Positions 39,569 to 50,502 of a stretch of DNA of 64,000 bases are shown here, in pieces. The notes below the pieces were generated by a model. That model did not search any database, was not told the origin of the DNA, and saw only the letters and a program-made list of their open reading frames with translations. A program made the position numbers and the translations under genes. Every line of letters begins with the position of its first letter. The first letter of the stretch is position 1. The stretch covers positions 20,871 to 84,870 of the forward strand of contig MWJO01000026.1 of assembly GCA_002027195.1 (NCBI GenBank), written 5' to 3'. This stretch comes from Streptomyces sp. GKU 895. GTDB taxonomy: Bacteria > Actinomycetota > Actinomycetes > Streptomycetales > Streptomycetaceae.

Positions 39569-42500
39569 GTGAGCAGCAGGCCATCCCGAGGCGCTGCTCG
39601 CCTCGCAGCCATACTCGACGCGCTGCCCGATGCGTTGGTGCTGGTCAACGCCAATGGGACCGTCGTCAACGCCAACACGATCGCGCTGGAGGCCTTCGAG
39701 GCCCCGGGCACCGCGCTCGTGGGGCGCGGGCTGCTCGATCTGCTGCCCGAGTTCGACTCCAAGCTGATCCCGGGCTCCATGCGACGCCCGGACCACATGG
39801 ATCCACGTGGGCGGACCAAGCCGACCCGGATGATCGCGCGCCGGACCGACGGGAGCCAGTTCCCGGTCGAGGTGACCAGCGCGAACCTCGAGAACGGCCA
39901 GCAGGCCTACGACAGCTACGGCTACGGCGGCGACGAACTGCTGATGCTCGTCGTACGCGACCTCACCGGCACCGTCGACACCGAGGCCGAGCTGGCGCGG
40001 TCGCAACGGCAGACCGAGATGATCCTGCGGGCCGCGGCCGAGGGTGTCGTAGGGACCGACACCGACGGGCGGATCGTCCTCGTCAACCCGGCCGCCGCCC
40101 AGATACTGGGCTACCGGGCCAGCGACCTCGGCGGACGCGAGCTGCACGAGCTGATGCTGCACTCGCGCGCCGACGGCACGCCCTTCCCGTACGAGGAGTC
40201 CCCGCTCGCCGACACCCTGCGCTCCGGGCGCAAGCACCGGGTGCGCGGGCAGGTGGTGTGGTCGAAGAAGGGCGAGAAGGTCTCCGTCGACCTGACGACC
40301 GCGCCGGTACGCGACGGCGACCAGCTCGTCGGCGCCGTCATGACCTTCACCGACCGGCGGCCGTACGACGCGCTCGCCGAGGAGAAGGCCGCCGTCGAGA
40401 AGCAGCACGCGGACGAGCTCGAACGGCTTTCGGAGGAGCACGCCTCCGAACTCACCGCACTGCGCCAGAAGCACGTCACCGAGGTCGAGGAACTCCAGGA
40501 ACGGCACGCGGAGGAACTCGCCGCCGGCGAGGAGCGGTATGCCGCGCTGGGCGAGCGGGAGAAGGACCGCTACGAGGCGCTCGCTGGGCGGCACGAGCAG
40601 CTGCTGACGCTGCTCGGGTCCTCGCTGCGCGGGCCGCTCGACGAACTCCGCCGCGAACTGGCCACCCTCGCCGCCGACGACGCCGGGCAGCTGTGGCCCG
40701 AGGCGAACCAGGTCCTGCACCACCTGTCCGCCGGGTACTCCCGGATCACCCAGCTCATCGACAACGTCCTCGCCTACCAGCGGCTCGACGCGGGCACCGA
40801 CGGCATCACCCGGACCAAGGTGATGCTCGACGCCGTCGTCGCGGCGGGCGTCGAAGGGGCCGTCGAGCTCATCGGGCCCGGCCGTGTGCAGTTCGCCGTG
40901 CACGCGCCGCCCATCGAGGCCGAGGTCGACCACGCGCTGCTGGCCCGCGCCCTCGCCCACCTCGTCGCCGACGTCGCCGGCGTCGACGCGACCGGCAACG
41001 CGCCCGTGTCGGCGGGCGGTTACATGGACAACACGGTCGTCGTGGCCGCCGCGCAGCGGGGTGAGGTCGTACGCATCGAGGTGCGCGGGCCGTACGCCGG
41101 GGGAGACCCGGTGCACGAGCCGATCGTGCGCGGGATCGTGCGGGCGCACGGCGGTGTGCTCCAGACCCATGAAGTTCCGGGGATGAGCGGGAGCGCGTAC
41201 GTCCTCGAAGTGCCGATCGGGGGTGGCGCGGGGGCGGTTCCGGCCGCACCCGCCGCTGTTCCGGCCGCGATCGAGGCGGCCCCGGAGGCCACCGAGGGGG
41301 GCGGGCGACGCCGGGCTCGGCGGGCGACGACGGACGCGTTCCTGGAGAGCGAGGACCTGACCGAGTCGGACGGCTCCGCCGAGGGCTCGGGTTCGGGTGA
41401 GGGCGGTACCGCTCCGACCGGGCGGCGCAGGAGGCGTGCGGCGGAGGAGGCGGCGGCGCCGGTTCCGGCGGCGGGTCAGGGGGCGCCGGTCACGGCGGCT
41501 CAGCCGGCCCAGACGGCTCAGGCTGCCGAGGAGGCCGCGCCCGCGTCCGGGGGTACCGGGCGGCGGCGGGGGCGGCCTGCCGAGGTCGCTGGTGGTGAGG
41601 TGGCCGCGGGTGCGGGTGTCGGCGGGGCCGCAGGTGTCTCCGAGGGTGCCGTCATGACCGCCGCCGAGCATGCCGCGGGGACCGCGGCCGTGGGCAGTGG
41701 GCTGGGCGGGACCGTACCGCCGCAGGGAGTGCCGTCACAGGGGGTGCCGCCACAGGGCGTGGCCCCGCAAGGGGTGCCCGCGGCTGCGCAGCACGCGTTG
41801 CCGCCGGCGTTGCCCGCGGTGGCGTCCGGGGACTCGGCCGGTGGGGAGGCTCAGCCGACCGGGCGTCGGCGTCGTGCCCTGGCCGCGGCGAACGAACGTG
41901 CGGCCGCGCAGGAGGCGGGGCCGCGGGCGGTGTTCGCCCTGCCACCGGCGGAGGCGGACCGGGAGCCCGAGGTGGCCTCCGGTGGCGGGGTGCCGGGACA
42001 GGTGGCCGGTACGCCTGGGCAGGTGGCCGAGGTGCCTGGGCAGGTGGCTGGCGTGCCTGGGCAGGCGGTCGGCGGGCCTGGGCAGGTGGCCGAGGTGCCT
42101 TCGCCTGTTGCCGGTGCCGGGCAGCCTCAGGTTCCTGGGGTGCCTCAGGCTGCAGTGCCGGGGGCGCCTCAAGTCCCCGGGCAGCCTCAAGTTCCCGGGC
42201 AGCCGCAGGTTTCCGGGCAGCCGCAGGGGCCGGGGGCCGTGCAGGTTCCGGTTCAGGGGGCGGCGGCCGCGCCGGTTCCGGTTCCCGCTCAGATGCCGGT
42301 TCAGGCGCAGGCTCAGGCTTCGGCCGCGGTGCCTCCGCAGGTGCCCGGCGCTCAGGTCGCCGTCCACGTTCCCGTTCCCGGGCAGGCCGTGCCCGTCGGC
42401 GGGCTGGTCGACGACGGGCGGCACGACGCGGTTCTCCACGATCAGTCCGAGGATCACACTCCGCCGCAGCCGCACCCCGCGAGCGCGCCGACCGGCCGGC

Positions 42501-44107
42501 GTCGCGGGCCGTGGGTCAGCCGCGGAGGCCGCCGGGCGACGCCCGCGCCGGGGTTCCGCGCAGCAGGCGCCGGGCAGGGCGTTCCGACAACGGGCGTTCC
42601 GGCGAACGCCGCTCGGGCAGCCGGTGCCCGCTCGTCGGTGCCGGCGCAGGCGTCGCTCCTGGCGCGGCCGCCCCGTGCCGCCGCACGTCACCGGTCAGGC
42701 CGCGTTGCCCGCGCAGGCGTCGGCCCGCAGCACCGGCCGCGCTCGGCGCAGCCGCTCGGCGGAGGCCGCCGCGCCGCAGGCCCGGGCCTGCAGCGAGGCG
42801 CCGGGGTTGCGGGATTGCCGGGGTGCCGGTCGCCGCCGGCGAACCGCGAGGGCGCGTCCCGCCGCAGGCCCGCAGGCCGGCGCGCGTCGGCATCCGCGCC
42901 CGACGCCGCTGCCGCCCGAGGCCGCGCCGTGCGGCGCGGGCGCGGGCGCAGCCGCTGCCGCCGAGGCCGCGGCGGCGCGGTTCCCGCGCTGTCGACCGAA
43001 CTCCACGCAGGGCGGGCGATCAGTGTGCGGACGCTGGGCCAGGGGGTGCCGTTCACGCGGCAGGCCGCCCAGGTGCAGCAGCCGCAGACCGCCACCGCCC
43101 GCGCCGCATCAGCCGGGGGTTCCGGACGGCCGCCGCAAGCTCGGCACGCCGCCCGACCCGGCCGCCGGCCGGCCACACCCCACTCCCGAGGCCACCGCCC
43201 CCGCGGCGGCACAGCCGTCGCTCGCCGGCAGTCGCGGCTCGCGCAGATGACCGAGGGCACCGGACGGTCGTACGCCATAGGGGCGCCGGACGAGAACGCC
43301 GCCGAGGGCCCTGAGCCGCTCGACGGTCCGGGCGGGGCGGTCGAGGTGGCCGATCCGCCGCGGCCGCAGCCGATGGACGACGAGCTGCCGCCGGAGCCTC
43401 TGGACAACCCGCGCCGGCTGCTGGTGTGGCCCGCGCCGGATGTGACGACCCAGCAGGCGCTGAGCGACCGCGGCTATCGGCCCGTCATCGTGCACTCGCG
43501 CGAGGAGGTCGACGCGCAGATCGCCGCCTTCCCGGCCGCGCTGTTCGTGGACCCGCTGACCGGGCCGATCACGCGGACCGCGCTGCAGTCGCTGCGGGAG
43601 GCCGCCGTCACCGCGCAGGTGCCGGTGATGGTGACCGCGGGACTCGGACAGGCGACACGCGAGGCGGCGTACGGCGCCGACCCCGCCGTTCTGCTGAAGG
43701 CGCTCGCGCCGCGGGACAGCGAGCAGCATCCGCCGCGGGTGCTGCTGATCGAGGAGCACGCGGAGATCGCGCTGGCGCTGACGGCGACGCTGGAGCGGCG
43801 CGGGATGCAGGTGGCGCGGGCCGCGAGCGACGCCGACGCGGTGGCGCTGGCGGGGCAGTTCCGGCCGAACCTGGTGGTGATGGACCTGCTGCAGGTGCAT
43901 CGGCGGCAGGCCGGGATCGTGGACTGGCTGCGCGCGAACGGGCAGCTCAACCGCACCCCGCTCGTCGTCTACACCGCCGCCGTCGACCAGGCCGACCTGC
44001 CGCGGCTGGCGTCCGGGGAGACGGTGCTGTTCCTGGCGGAGCGGTCGACCAGCGCCGAGGTGCAGGCGCGGATCGTGGACCTGCTGGCACGGATCGGCAC
44101 CAACTGA
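39569..44107 (+). CDS. large PAS / degenerate kinase / receiver-like regulatory protein
   Basis: 1512 residues. Two PAS domains (~10-125; ~150-265), a Glu-rich coiled coil (~270-345), a HisKA/HATPase-like part whose phospho-acceptor His appears lost (SSLRGPLDELRRELATL where ...HELRTPL is usual) and without clear N/G boxes, a ~670-residue Ala/Pro/Gln/Gly linker with tandem repeats, and two receiver-like domains at the C-terminus (LLVWPAPDVTTQQALSDRGY; RVLLIEEHAEIALALTATLE with Asp in NLVVMDLL). Between ~42540 and 43245 the family-like sequence jumps between frames, so the linker there is probably mis-translated. GTG 39569 follows GGGAGGAAG. Probable cytoplasmic signalling scaffold. Confidence 0.8.
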   Translation: MSSRPSRGAARLAAILDALPDALVLVNANGTVVNANTIALEAFEAPGTALVGRGLLDLLPEFDSKLIPGSMRRPDHMDPRGRTKPTRMIARRTDGSQFPVEVTSANLENGQQAYDSYGYGGDELLMLVVRDLTGTVDTEAELARSQRQTEMILRAAAEGVVGTDTDGRIVLVNPAAAQILGYRASDLGGRELHELMLHSRADGTPFPYEESPLADTLRSGRKHRVRGQVVWSKKGEKVSVDLTTAPVRDGDQLVGAVMTFTDRRPYDALAEEKAAVEKQHADELERLSEEHASELTALRQKHVTEVEELQERHAEELAAGEERYAALGEREKDRYEALAGRHEQLLTLLGSSLRGPLDELRRELATLAADDAGQLWPEANQVLHHLSAGYSRITQLIDNVLAYQRLDAGTDGITRTKVMLDAVVAAGVEGAVELIGPGRVQFAVHAPPIEAEVDHALLARALAHLVADVAGVDATGNAPVSAGGYMDNTVVVAAAQRGEVVRIEVRGPYAGGDPVHEPIVRGIVRAHGGVLQTHEVPGMSGSAYVLEVPIGGGAGAVPAAPAAVPAAIEAAPEATEGGGRRRARRATTDAFLESEDLTESDGSAEGSGSGEGGTAPTGRRRRRAAEEAAAPVPAAGQGAPVTAAQPAQTAQAAEEAAPASGGTGRRRGRPAEVAGGEVAAGAGVGGAAGVSEGAVMTAAEHAAGTAAVGSGLGGTVPPQGVPSQGVPPQGVAPQGVPAAAQHALPPALPAVASGDSAGGEAQPTGRRRRALAAANERAAAQEAGPRAVFALPPAEADREPEVASGGGVPGQVAGTPGQVAEVPGQVAGVPGQAVGGPGQVAEVPSPVAGAGQPQVPGVPQAAVPGAPQVPGQPQVPGQPQVSGQPQGPGAVQVPVQGAAAAPVPVPAQMPVQAQAQASAAVPPQVPGAQVAVHVPVPGQAVPVGGLVDDGRHDAVLHDQSEDHTPPQPHPASAPTGRRRGPWVSRGGRRATPAPGFRAAGAGQGVPTTGVPANAARAAGARSSVPAQASLLARPPRAAARHRSGRVARAGVGPQHRPRSAQPLGGGRRAAGPGLQRGAGVAGLPGCRSPPANREGASRRRPAGRRASASAPDAAAARGRAVRRGRGRSRCRRGRGGAVPALSTELHAGRAISVRTLGQGVPFTRQAAQVQQPQTATARAASAGGSGRPPQARHAARPGRRPATPHSRGHRPRGGTAVARRQSRLAQMTEGTGRSYAIGAPDENAAEGPEPLDGPGGAVEVADPPRPQPMDDELPPEPLDNPRRLLVWPAPDVTTQQALSDRGYRPVIVHSREEVDAQIAAFPAALFVDPLTGPITRTALQSLREAAVTAQVPVMVTAGLGQATREAAYGADPAVLLKALAPRDSEQHPPRVLLIEEHAEIALALTATLERRGMQVARAASDADAVALAGQFRPNLVVMDLLQVHRRQAGIVDWLRANGQLNRTPLVVYTAAVDQADLPRLASGETVLFLAERSTSAEVQARIVDLLARIGTN

Positions 44108-44143
44108 CCCTGGTGGGGGCCGGTTGGTGCCGACAGGCGTCTT

Positions 44144-45799
<1,656 letters not shown>

Positions 45800-45820
45800 G
45801 GCGTCCTCCCGGGGCGACAT

Positions 45821-45875
45821 TGCCTACGCGGTAGTAAGGGTTGGGCTGATTCTGCTCACATACCGCGCGGTATGT
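45821..45875 (-). promoter_or_regulatory. fadD operator region
   Basis: The perfect palindrome ACATACCGCGCGGTATGT (45858-45875) and, closer to the gene, CTACGCGGTAG are both of the TetR-family type seen upstream of actinobacterial fatty-acid genes. The TTACTACCGCGTAGG side lies where a promoter for fadD would be. Confidence 0.65.
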
Positions 45876-45962
45876 CACTAGTGGACGGTGATCGATCACG
45901 TCACGTTGCGTTCACAGCGGCGCCGCGCTACCGGGGAGGGGAGGACGATCACTCGGGCTGCG

Positions 45963-46529
45963 CTATCGGACCAGGCTCAGCTCCGGGTCCTCGCGCAGCT
46001 TGCCCAGGGCCCTCGACACCGCCGACTTCACGGTCCCCACCGACACCCCGAGCACCTCCGCCGTCTGGACCTCGCTCAGATCCTCGTAGTACCTCAGGAC
46101 GACCATCGCCCGCTGCCGCGCCGGCAGCTTCATGATCGCCCGCCACATCGCGTCGTGCAGCGCCTGCTGCTCCGCGGGGTCCTCGCCGCCGGGCAGCGGC
46201 TCGGGCTCCGGGATCTCGTCGGTCGCGAACTCGTCCACCTTGCGCTTGCGCCACTGAGACGTGCGCGTGTTCAGCAGCGCGCGGCGCACATAGCCGTCCA
46301 GCGCACGGTGGTCCTCGATCCGCTCCCAGGCGACATAGGTCTTGGTGAGCGCGGTCTGCAGCAGGTCCTCGGCATCGCTCGGGTTCGCGGTCAGCGACCG
46401 GGCGGTGCGCAGCAGCACCGGCTGGCGTGCCTTCACGTACGACGAGAACGAGGGGTACGTCGCATACGGGCGGGTCTGCCTCGCCGGTACTGCGGCGTCC
46501 GAAGCGCTGGTGCAGACGGGTGTGGTCAT
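45963..46529 (-). CDS. SigE-family (ECF-type) RNA polymerase sigma factor
   Basis: 188 residues: region 2 with SFSSYVKARQPVLLRTARSL and DAEDLLQTALTKTYVAWERI, linker, and region 4 with MKLPARQRAMVVLRYYEDLS then VLGVSVGTVKSAVSRALGKL. It belongs to the actinobacterial SigE-family group of ECF-like sigma factors. ATG 46529 lacks a strong ribosome site. No anti-sigma factor is adjacent, and the gene appears monocistronic between the fadD and thiolase genes. Regulon unknown. Confidence 0.87.
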   Translation of the reverse strand: MTTPVCTSASDAAVPARQTRPYATYPSFSSYVKARQPVLLRTARSLTANPSDAEDLLQTALTKTYVAWERIEDHRALDGYVRRALLNTRTSQWRKRKVDEFATDEIPEPEPLPGGEDPAEQQALHDAMWRAIMKLPARQRAMVVLRYYEDLSEVQTAEVLGVSVGTVKSAVSRALGKLREDPELSLVR

Positions 46530-46703
46530 GGCTCAACGCTAGGAGTGAGGGGCCCTCCCGCTCATCGGCCGCAGGTCCCGAAGACGACTCCGCCTCAGGT
46601 TGTAGGGGTGGGGGTGGCTCCACCTCCTGAGGGTGGACGAGGAGCTGGGGACTACTGCGGGATGACCCCTGGGGGCTCGTCCCACGGAGGCACCGGACCG
46701 GCG

Positions 46704-47870
46704 TCATCCGTCGGCCGTGAGCACCAGCCCCGACGTCGGTACTCCCGTCCCCGCCGTCACCAGGACCCGGCCGGCCGAGGGTATGGGATTCACGGCCGTC
46801 CCCCTGATCTGGCGCACGGCCTCCGCCATTCCGTTCATCCCGTGCAGATACGCCTCCCCCAGCTGTCCTCCGTGCGTGTTCAGCGGCATCCTCCCTTCCG
46901 CCACGAACTCCGCCGCCTCCCCCTTCCCGCAGAACCCGAACTCCTCCAGCTGCATCAGCACGAACGGCGTGAAGTGGTCGTACAGGATCCCCACGTCGAT
47001 GTCGGCCGGCGTGAGCCCCGAGGTCCGCCACAGCTGGCGGGCCACCACGCCCATCTCCGGCAGACCGGTCAGGTCGTCGCGGTAGAAGCTGGTCATCTGC
47101 TCCTGGGCCCGGCCCGCTCCCTGCGCGGCGGCGGCCACGACGGCGGGCGGGTTCGGCAGGTCCCGCGCCCGCTCCAGCGAGGTGACGACCAAGGCCTGGC
47201 CGCCGTCCGTCTCCTGGCAGCAGTCGAGGAGGCGCAGCGGCTCGACGATCCAGCGCGAGGCGGCGTGGTCGGCGAGGGTGATGGGGCGGCCGTGGAAGTA
47301 CGCCGCCGGGTTGGTCGCCGCGTGTCTGCGCGCGGTGACGGCCACCTGTCCGAAGGCCTCCGGTGCCAGGCCGTACGTGTGCAGATAGCGCTGGGCCGCC
47401 ATCGCCACCCAGGACGCCGGGGTGAGCAGCCCGAACGGCAGCGACCAGCCGAGCGCGACGCCCTCCGCGGAGGGCTCCCGGTGCTGCACGCCGGAGCCGA
47501 AGCGACGCCCCGAGCGTTCGTTGAAGGCGCGGTAGCAGACCACCACCTCGGCCACGCCGGTCGCCACCGCCAGCGCCGCCTGCTGGACGGTCGCACAGGC
47601 CGCGCCGCCGCCGTAGTGGACGCGGGAGAAGAACGACAGCTCGCCGATCCCGCAGGCCTGGGCGACGGTGATCTCCGGGCTGGTGTCCATCGTGAACGTC
47701 ACCATCCCGTCCACGTCGGCCGGCGCCAGCCCGGCATCGTCCAGCGCGGCCCGCACCGCCTCCGCGGCCAGCTTCAGCTCACTGCGGCCGGACTCCTTGG
47801 AGAACTCCGTGGCCCCGATCCCGACGATCGCCGCCCGCCCACCGAGGGAGTCACGCCCACGCACACTCAT
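46704..47870 (-). CDS. Ltp2-like lipid-transfer/thiolase-fold protein (side-chain retro-aldolase type)
   Basis: 388 residues of the SCP-x/lipid-transfer thiolase superfamily: AAIVGIGATEFSKESGRSEL at the start, VHYGGGAACATVQQAALAVA, and C-terminal GGQLGEAYLHGMNGMAEAVR. It lacks an obvious thiolase cysteine nucleophile in a CSxG context. In steroid-degrading actinobacteria Ltp2 works with the DUF35-containing ChsH2, and the two genes upstream here match ChsH1 and ChsH2. AGGAGGTG lies 5 nt before ATG 47870, which overlaps the previous stop (ATGA). Likely cleaves a 3-hydroxyacyl-CoA; substrate not necessarily a steroid. Confidence 0.85.
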   Translation of the reverse strand: MSVRGRDSLGGRAAIVGIGATEFSKESGRSELKLAAEAVRAALDDAGLAPADVDGMVTFTMDTSPEITVAQACGIGELSFFSRVHYGGGAACATVQQAALAVATGVAEVVVCYRAFNERSGRRFGSGVQHREPSAEGVALGWSLPFGLLTPASWVAMAAQRYLHTYGLAPEAFGQVAVTARRHAATNPAAYFHGRPITLADHAASRWIVEPLRLLDCCQETDGGQALVVTSLERARDLPNPPAVVAAAAQGAGRAQEQMTSFYRDDLTGLPEMGVVARQLWRTSGLTPADIDVGILYDHFTPFVLMQLEEFGFCGKGEAAEFVAEGRMPLNTHGGQLGEAYLHGMNGMAEAVRQIRGTAVNPIPSAGRVLVTAGTGVPTSGLVLTADG

Positions 47871-48454
47871 CCGGCACCTCCTGCGGGGGCGGTCGACTCC
47901 GGGGGCACTTCGGCTGCCGAAGACACGTGAGCTTCGGAGGGCACGTCGGCCGTCGAGGGCGCGCCGGCTCTCCTGGGGACGTCGGCCATTGAGGGCGCGC
48001 CGGCCGTTGAAGGCACCCCGGCTCTCGCAGGGGCGTCGGCTTCCGAAGCCACGTCGGCCCCCGAAGGGACCGTCACCGTCACCGTGCCCGTGACATGTCT
48101 GCCGATGCCGTTCTCCCCGAGCACGCGGACCGTCGCCGTGGTGCCGGCGGGGGTTTCGGTGACTTCCTCGACCGTGCCTCTCAACACCATCGTGTCCCCC
48201 GGGTAGTTGGGCGCCCCCAGCCGGATGGCCACGCGGTGCAGTACGGCCGTCGGACCGAAGTGGTCGGTGATGTAGCGGCCGACCAGGCCGTTGGTGGTGA
48301 GGATGTTCATGAAGATGTCGGGAGAGCCCTTCTGCCGGGCCCTCTCGGCGTCGTGGTGGACGTCCTGGTAGTCGCGGGAGGCGATGGCGCCGGCGACGAC
48401 GAGGGTTCGGGTCACCGGGATCTCCAGCGCCGGGAGTTGTTCGCCGGGCTTCAT
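47867..48454 (-). CDS. MaoC-like (ChsH1-type) enoyl-CoA hydratase with repetitive tail
   Basis: 195 residues. The hot-dog domain (~1-130) has the hydratase signature ASRDYQDVHHDAERARQKGS with the catalytic Asp/His pair, then IFMNILTTNGLVGRYITDHF. The last ~60 residues are a degenerate Ala/Ser/Pro repeat (ADVPSEA, AGAPSTAD, AGVPSTA) not normal for the family. ATGA overlaps on both sides place it in the middle of a three-gene operon. It should pair with the ChsH2-like subunit. Confidence 0.85.
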   Translation of the reverse strand: MKPGEQLPALEIPVTRTLVVAGAIASRDYQDVHHDAERARQKGSPDIFMNILTTNGLVGRYITDHFGPTAVLHRVAIRLGAPNYPGDTMVLRGTVEEVTETPAGTTATVRVLGENGIGRHVTGTVTVTVPSGADVASEADAPARAGVPSTAGAPSMADVPRRAGAPSTADVPSEAHVSSAAEVPPESTAPAGGAG

Positions 48455-49506
48455 ACAGGCCTCCCCTCGACGCCGACCCGGCTCTTCTCGGCACGGGAGG
48501 CACGGGACGCACGGGACTCCCGGGAGGCACGACAGGCACGGAAGACAGGGAGCACCAACTCCTCGTCGTACTGCTCGAATTCGAGCCGCACCGGCATACC
48601 GATCCGCACCTCGTCGTACGGCACCCCGATCACGTTGCTGATCATGCGCACACCTTCCGTGAGCTCTATCAGGGCGACCGCGTAGGGAGGGTCGAAGGCC
48701 GGGAAGGGCGGGTGGTGCATGACGACGTACGAATAGACCTCGCCCGTCCCGCTCGCCTCGACCGTGTCCCACTCCGGGTGTCCGCAGCCGGCGCAGCCGG
48801 GGAGCCAGGGATGACGCAGGGTGGAGCAGGCCGTGCAGCGCTGGATCAGGAGGCGGCGCTCGCGGACGCCCTCCCAGAAGCCGGCGTTGTCGCGGTTGAC
48901 GACGGGGCGGGGACGCGGGGGCCTGCCCTGCGCGGGCTTGCCCTGCGGGGGCTCCTCGCGCCGGGGCTTCTCCGGCTGAGGCTCCTTCTGTGCTCGCCCG
49001 TCCCTCCTGTGCGCGGGTGCGTACTTGAGGATGCGGAAGCGATGGGTGCCGGCCAGCTCGGGGCCGACGCGGATGTCCATGCGGGTGGTGACGAAGTAAC
49101 CCGTGCCGAGCTTGGTCGTCTTGCGGTCGGACACGGACTCGATGACCGCGTCGAACGTGATCTCGTCGCCCGGGCGCAGGGGGCGGATGTACTCCTGCTC
49201 GCAGTCGGTGGCGACGACCGACGTGCAGCCCGAGTCGTCGAGGAGGGTGAGCACTTCGTCGTACGCCGACGAGCGGCCCGTATGCCCGGAGAGGCCGCCC
49301 ATGGTCCACGCCTGGAGCATGGTGGGGGGCGCTATGGCGTCCGGGCCGGTGTACGCCGGGTTGGCGTCGCCCATGGCCTCGCACCAGTGCCGGATCATGG
49401 GTGCGTTGACGGGGTCCTTGCCGGCGGCGGAGACGGCGGCGGCCTGTCCCTCGTACGCCTTCAGGCGCCTGCCCAACTCGTCGCTCGCCCGCGGCTCCTG
49501 TGTCAT
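48451..49506 (-). CDS. bifunctional MaoC N-terminal / DUF35 OB-fold protein (ChsH2-type)
   Basis: 351 residues. An N-terminal FAS1/MaoC hot-dog (~1-165; MGDANPAYTGPDAIAPPTML, lacking the catalytic His) is joined by a charged Pro/Lys/Arg linker to a DUF35 zinc-ribbon plus OB fold (~205-340; RCTACSTLRHPWLPGCAGCG). This is the arrangement of ChsH2, in which the hot-dog pairs with ChsH1 and the DUF35 part binds Ltp2. The C-terminal tail carries a short RASRESRASRASRA repeat. First gene of the operon. Confidence 0.87.
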   Translation of the reverse strand: MTQEPRASDELGRRLKAYEGQAAAVSAAGKDPVNAPMIRHWCEAMGDANPAYTGPDAIAPPTMLQAWTMGGLSGHTGRSSAYDEVLTLLDDSGCTSVVATDCEQEYIRPLRPGDEITFDAVIESVSDRKTTKLGTGYFVTTRMDIRVGPELAGTHRFRILKYAPAHRRDGRAQKEPQPEKPRREEPPQGKPAQGRPPRPRPVVNRDNAGFWEGVRERRLLIQRCTACSTLRHPWLPGCAGCGHPEWDTVEASGTGEVYSYVVMHHPPFPAFDPPYAVALIELTEGVRMISNVIGVPYDEVRIGMPVRLEFEQYDEELVLPVFRACRASRESRASRASRAEKSRVGVEGRPV

Positions 49507-49622
49507 GGCCTCCCCCTCTGTCTTTCTCGTCCCCGCTGTCCCGCCCGTCGCGTTCTGTCATTTCTGGTACACCGCTGCCGCCGCCCGGGTTCCACGAACC
49601 GGCCGCGGACTTCGCGAAGATT

Positions 49623-49639
49623 TCTGACTGTCCGTCAGA
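49623..49639 (-). promoter_or_regulatory. operator upstream of the ChsH2/ChsH1/Ltp2-like operon
   Basis: Inverted repeat TCTGAC-N5-GTCAGA about 115 bp before the first gene, in the only AT-richer part of the gap. It resembles TetR-family half-sites. No TetR gene is adjacent, so the regulator is elsewhere. Confidence 0.5.
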
Positions 49640-49838
49640 TAACAGGAGCTGTCAAGGTCAGCGGGGCCCAGATCGGCGGGGGCTGTCGAACTCATGCGGA
49701 AACGGCTGCGCGGTGGCGCCGAAGCACCACCGCGCAGCCGTACGACCACCCCTCGGAGCACACCCGTCGGACCAGGCCGCCGACCCCCCGGTCGGCCGAC
49801 CCTCCCTTCAGTTCACGTCCTCAGCTCACGCCTTCCGC

Positions 49839-50153
49839 TCACCACCACAGCGGGGTGAAATGGACGGACGTGTTGTCGTTGCCCTGATTGACGGCCGTGA
49901 ACGCCGAGCCGTTGACCTGGGCGGTGTTGCTCTGGTTCGAGGCGCCGGAGCCGACCGCGTTCTGCTGCGTGGTGGACGAGTTGCCGTTGTTGGTGCCGCC
50001 GACCCCGCTGCCGACGATGCTCGCGACACCCGCGTTCGATCCGTCGTCCGCGAAGCCGCCGTTGTCCGCCGCCGCGACGCCGGTGAACAGGGCCGCGGCG
50101 AGCGGGAGGGCGGAGACGGCGGCGATGACGCGGGCGGTACGGATGCTTGCCAT
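49839..50153 (-). CDS. small secreted Asn/Gly/Ser-rich protein
   Basis: 104 residues. A Sec signal peptide (VIAAVSALPLAAALFTGVAA, cleavage after AAA) is followed by a polar, Asn/Gln/Gly/Ser-rich mature part with NGNSSTTQQNAVGSGASNQS and SAFTAVNQGNDNTSVHFTPL, and no cysteine. The composition resembles curlin- or chaplin-like surface proteins but lacks a chaplin domain. GGAGGAAG precedes ATG 50153. Possibly a hyphal surface or matrix component (inference). Confidence 0.75.
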   Translation of the reverse strand: MASIRTARVIAAVSALPLAAALFTGVAAADNGGFADDGSNAGVASIVGSGVGGTNNGNSSTTQQNAVGSGASNQSNTAQVNGSAFTAVNQGNDNTSVHFTPLWW

Positions 50154-50502
50154 GTTTCTTCCTCCAGAACCCGGCCTCTTGAGCCGGAAGTACGTCAAGT
50201 AAGGCTGTTTCCAAGGCAGTTGGCCGACCACCTCGGTGTCGTTCACGACGTCGCGAGACCAGAGTTGCCCACCGAATCCCCGGCGAACCAGCCCGGAAGC
50301 GGCTATTCCCCCTGAAGCGTGAGGACAAGTCGATAAACCCCTTTCGCGATCTAAGGCATCAGACCTGTGCCCCTCGGGCATCTCCACCCCAAGTGCCGCA
50401 ACAGGCGAAGCGTTCCGGCGGTTTTCCGGCCAATCCGCTCCGCCCGGCGAGTCGCCTCCGAACTCCCTTCCCTTTTTCGAACACTCGTACGAAAATGGAG
50501 GC

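Noticed and set aside
41670..43250. 526-residue frame rich in Arg/Pro inside the PAS gene
   Set aside because: Mostly shadow; only short stretches look native, better explained by frame jumps in the PAS protein linker than by a separate gene.
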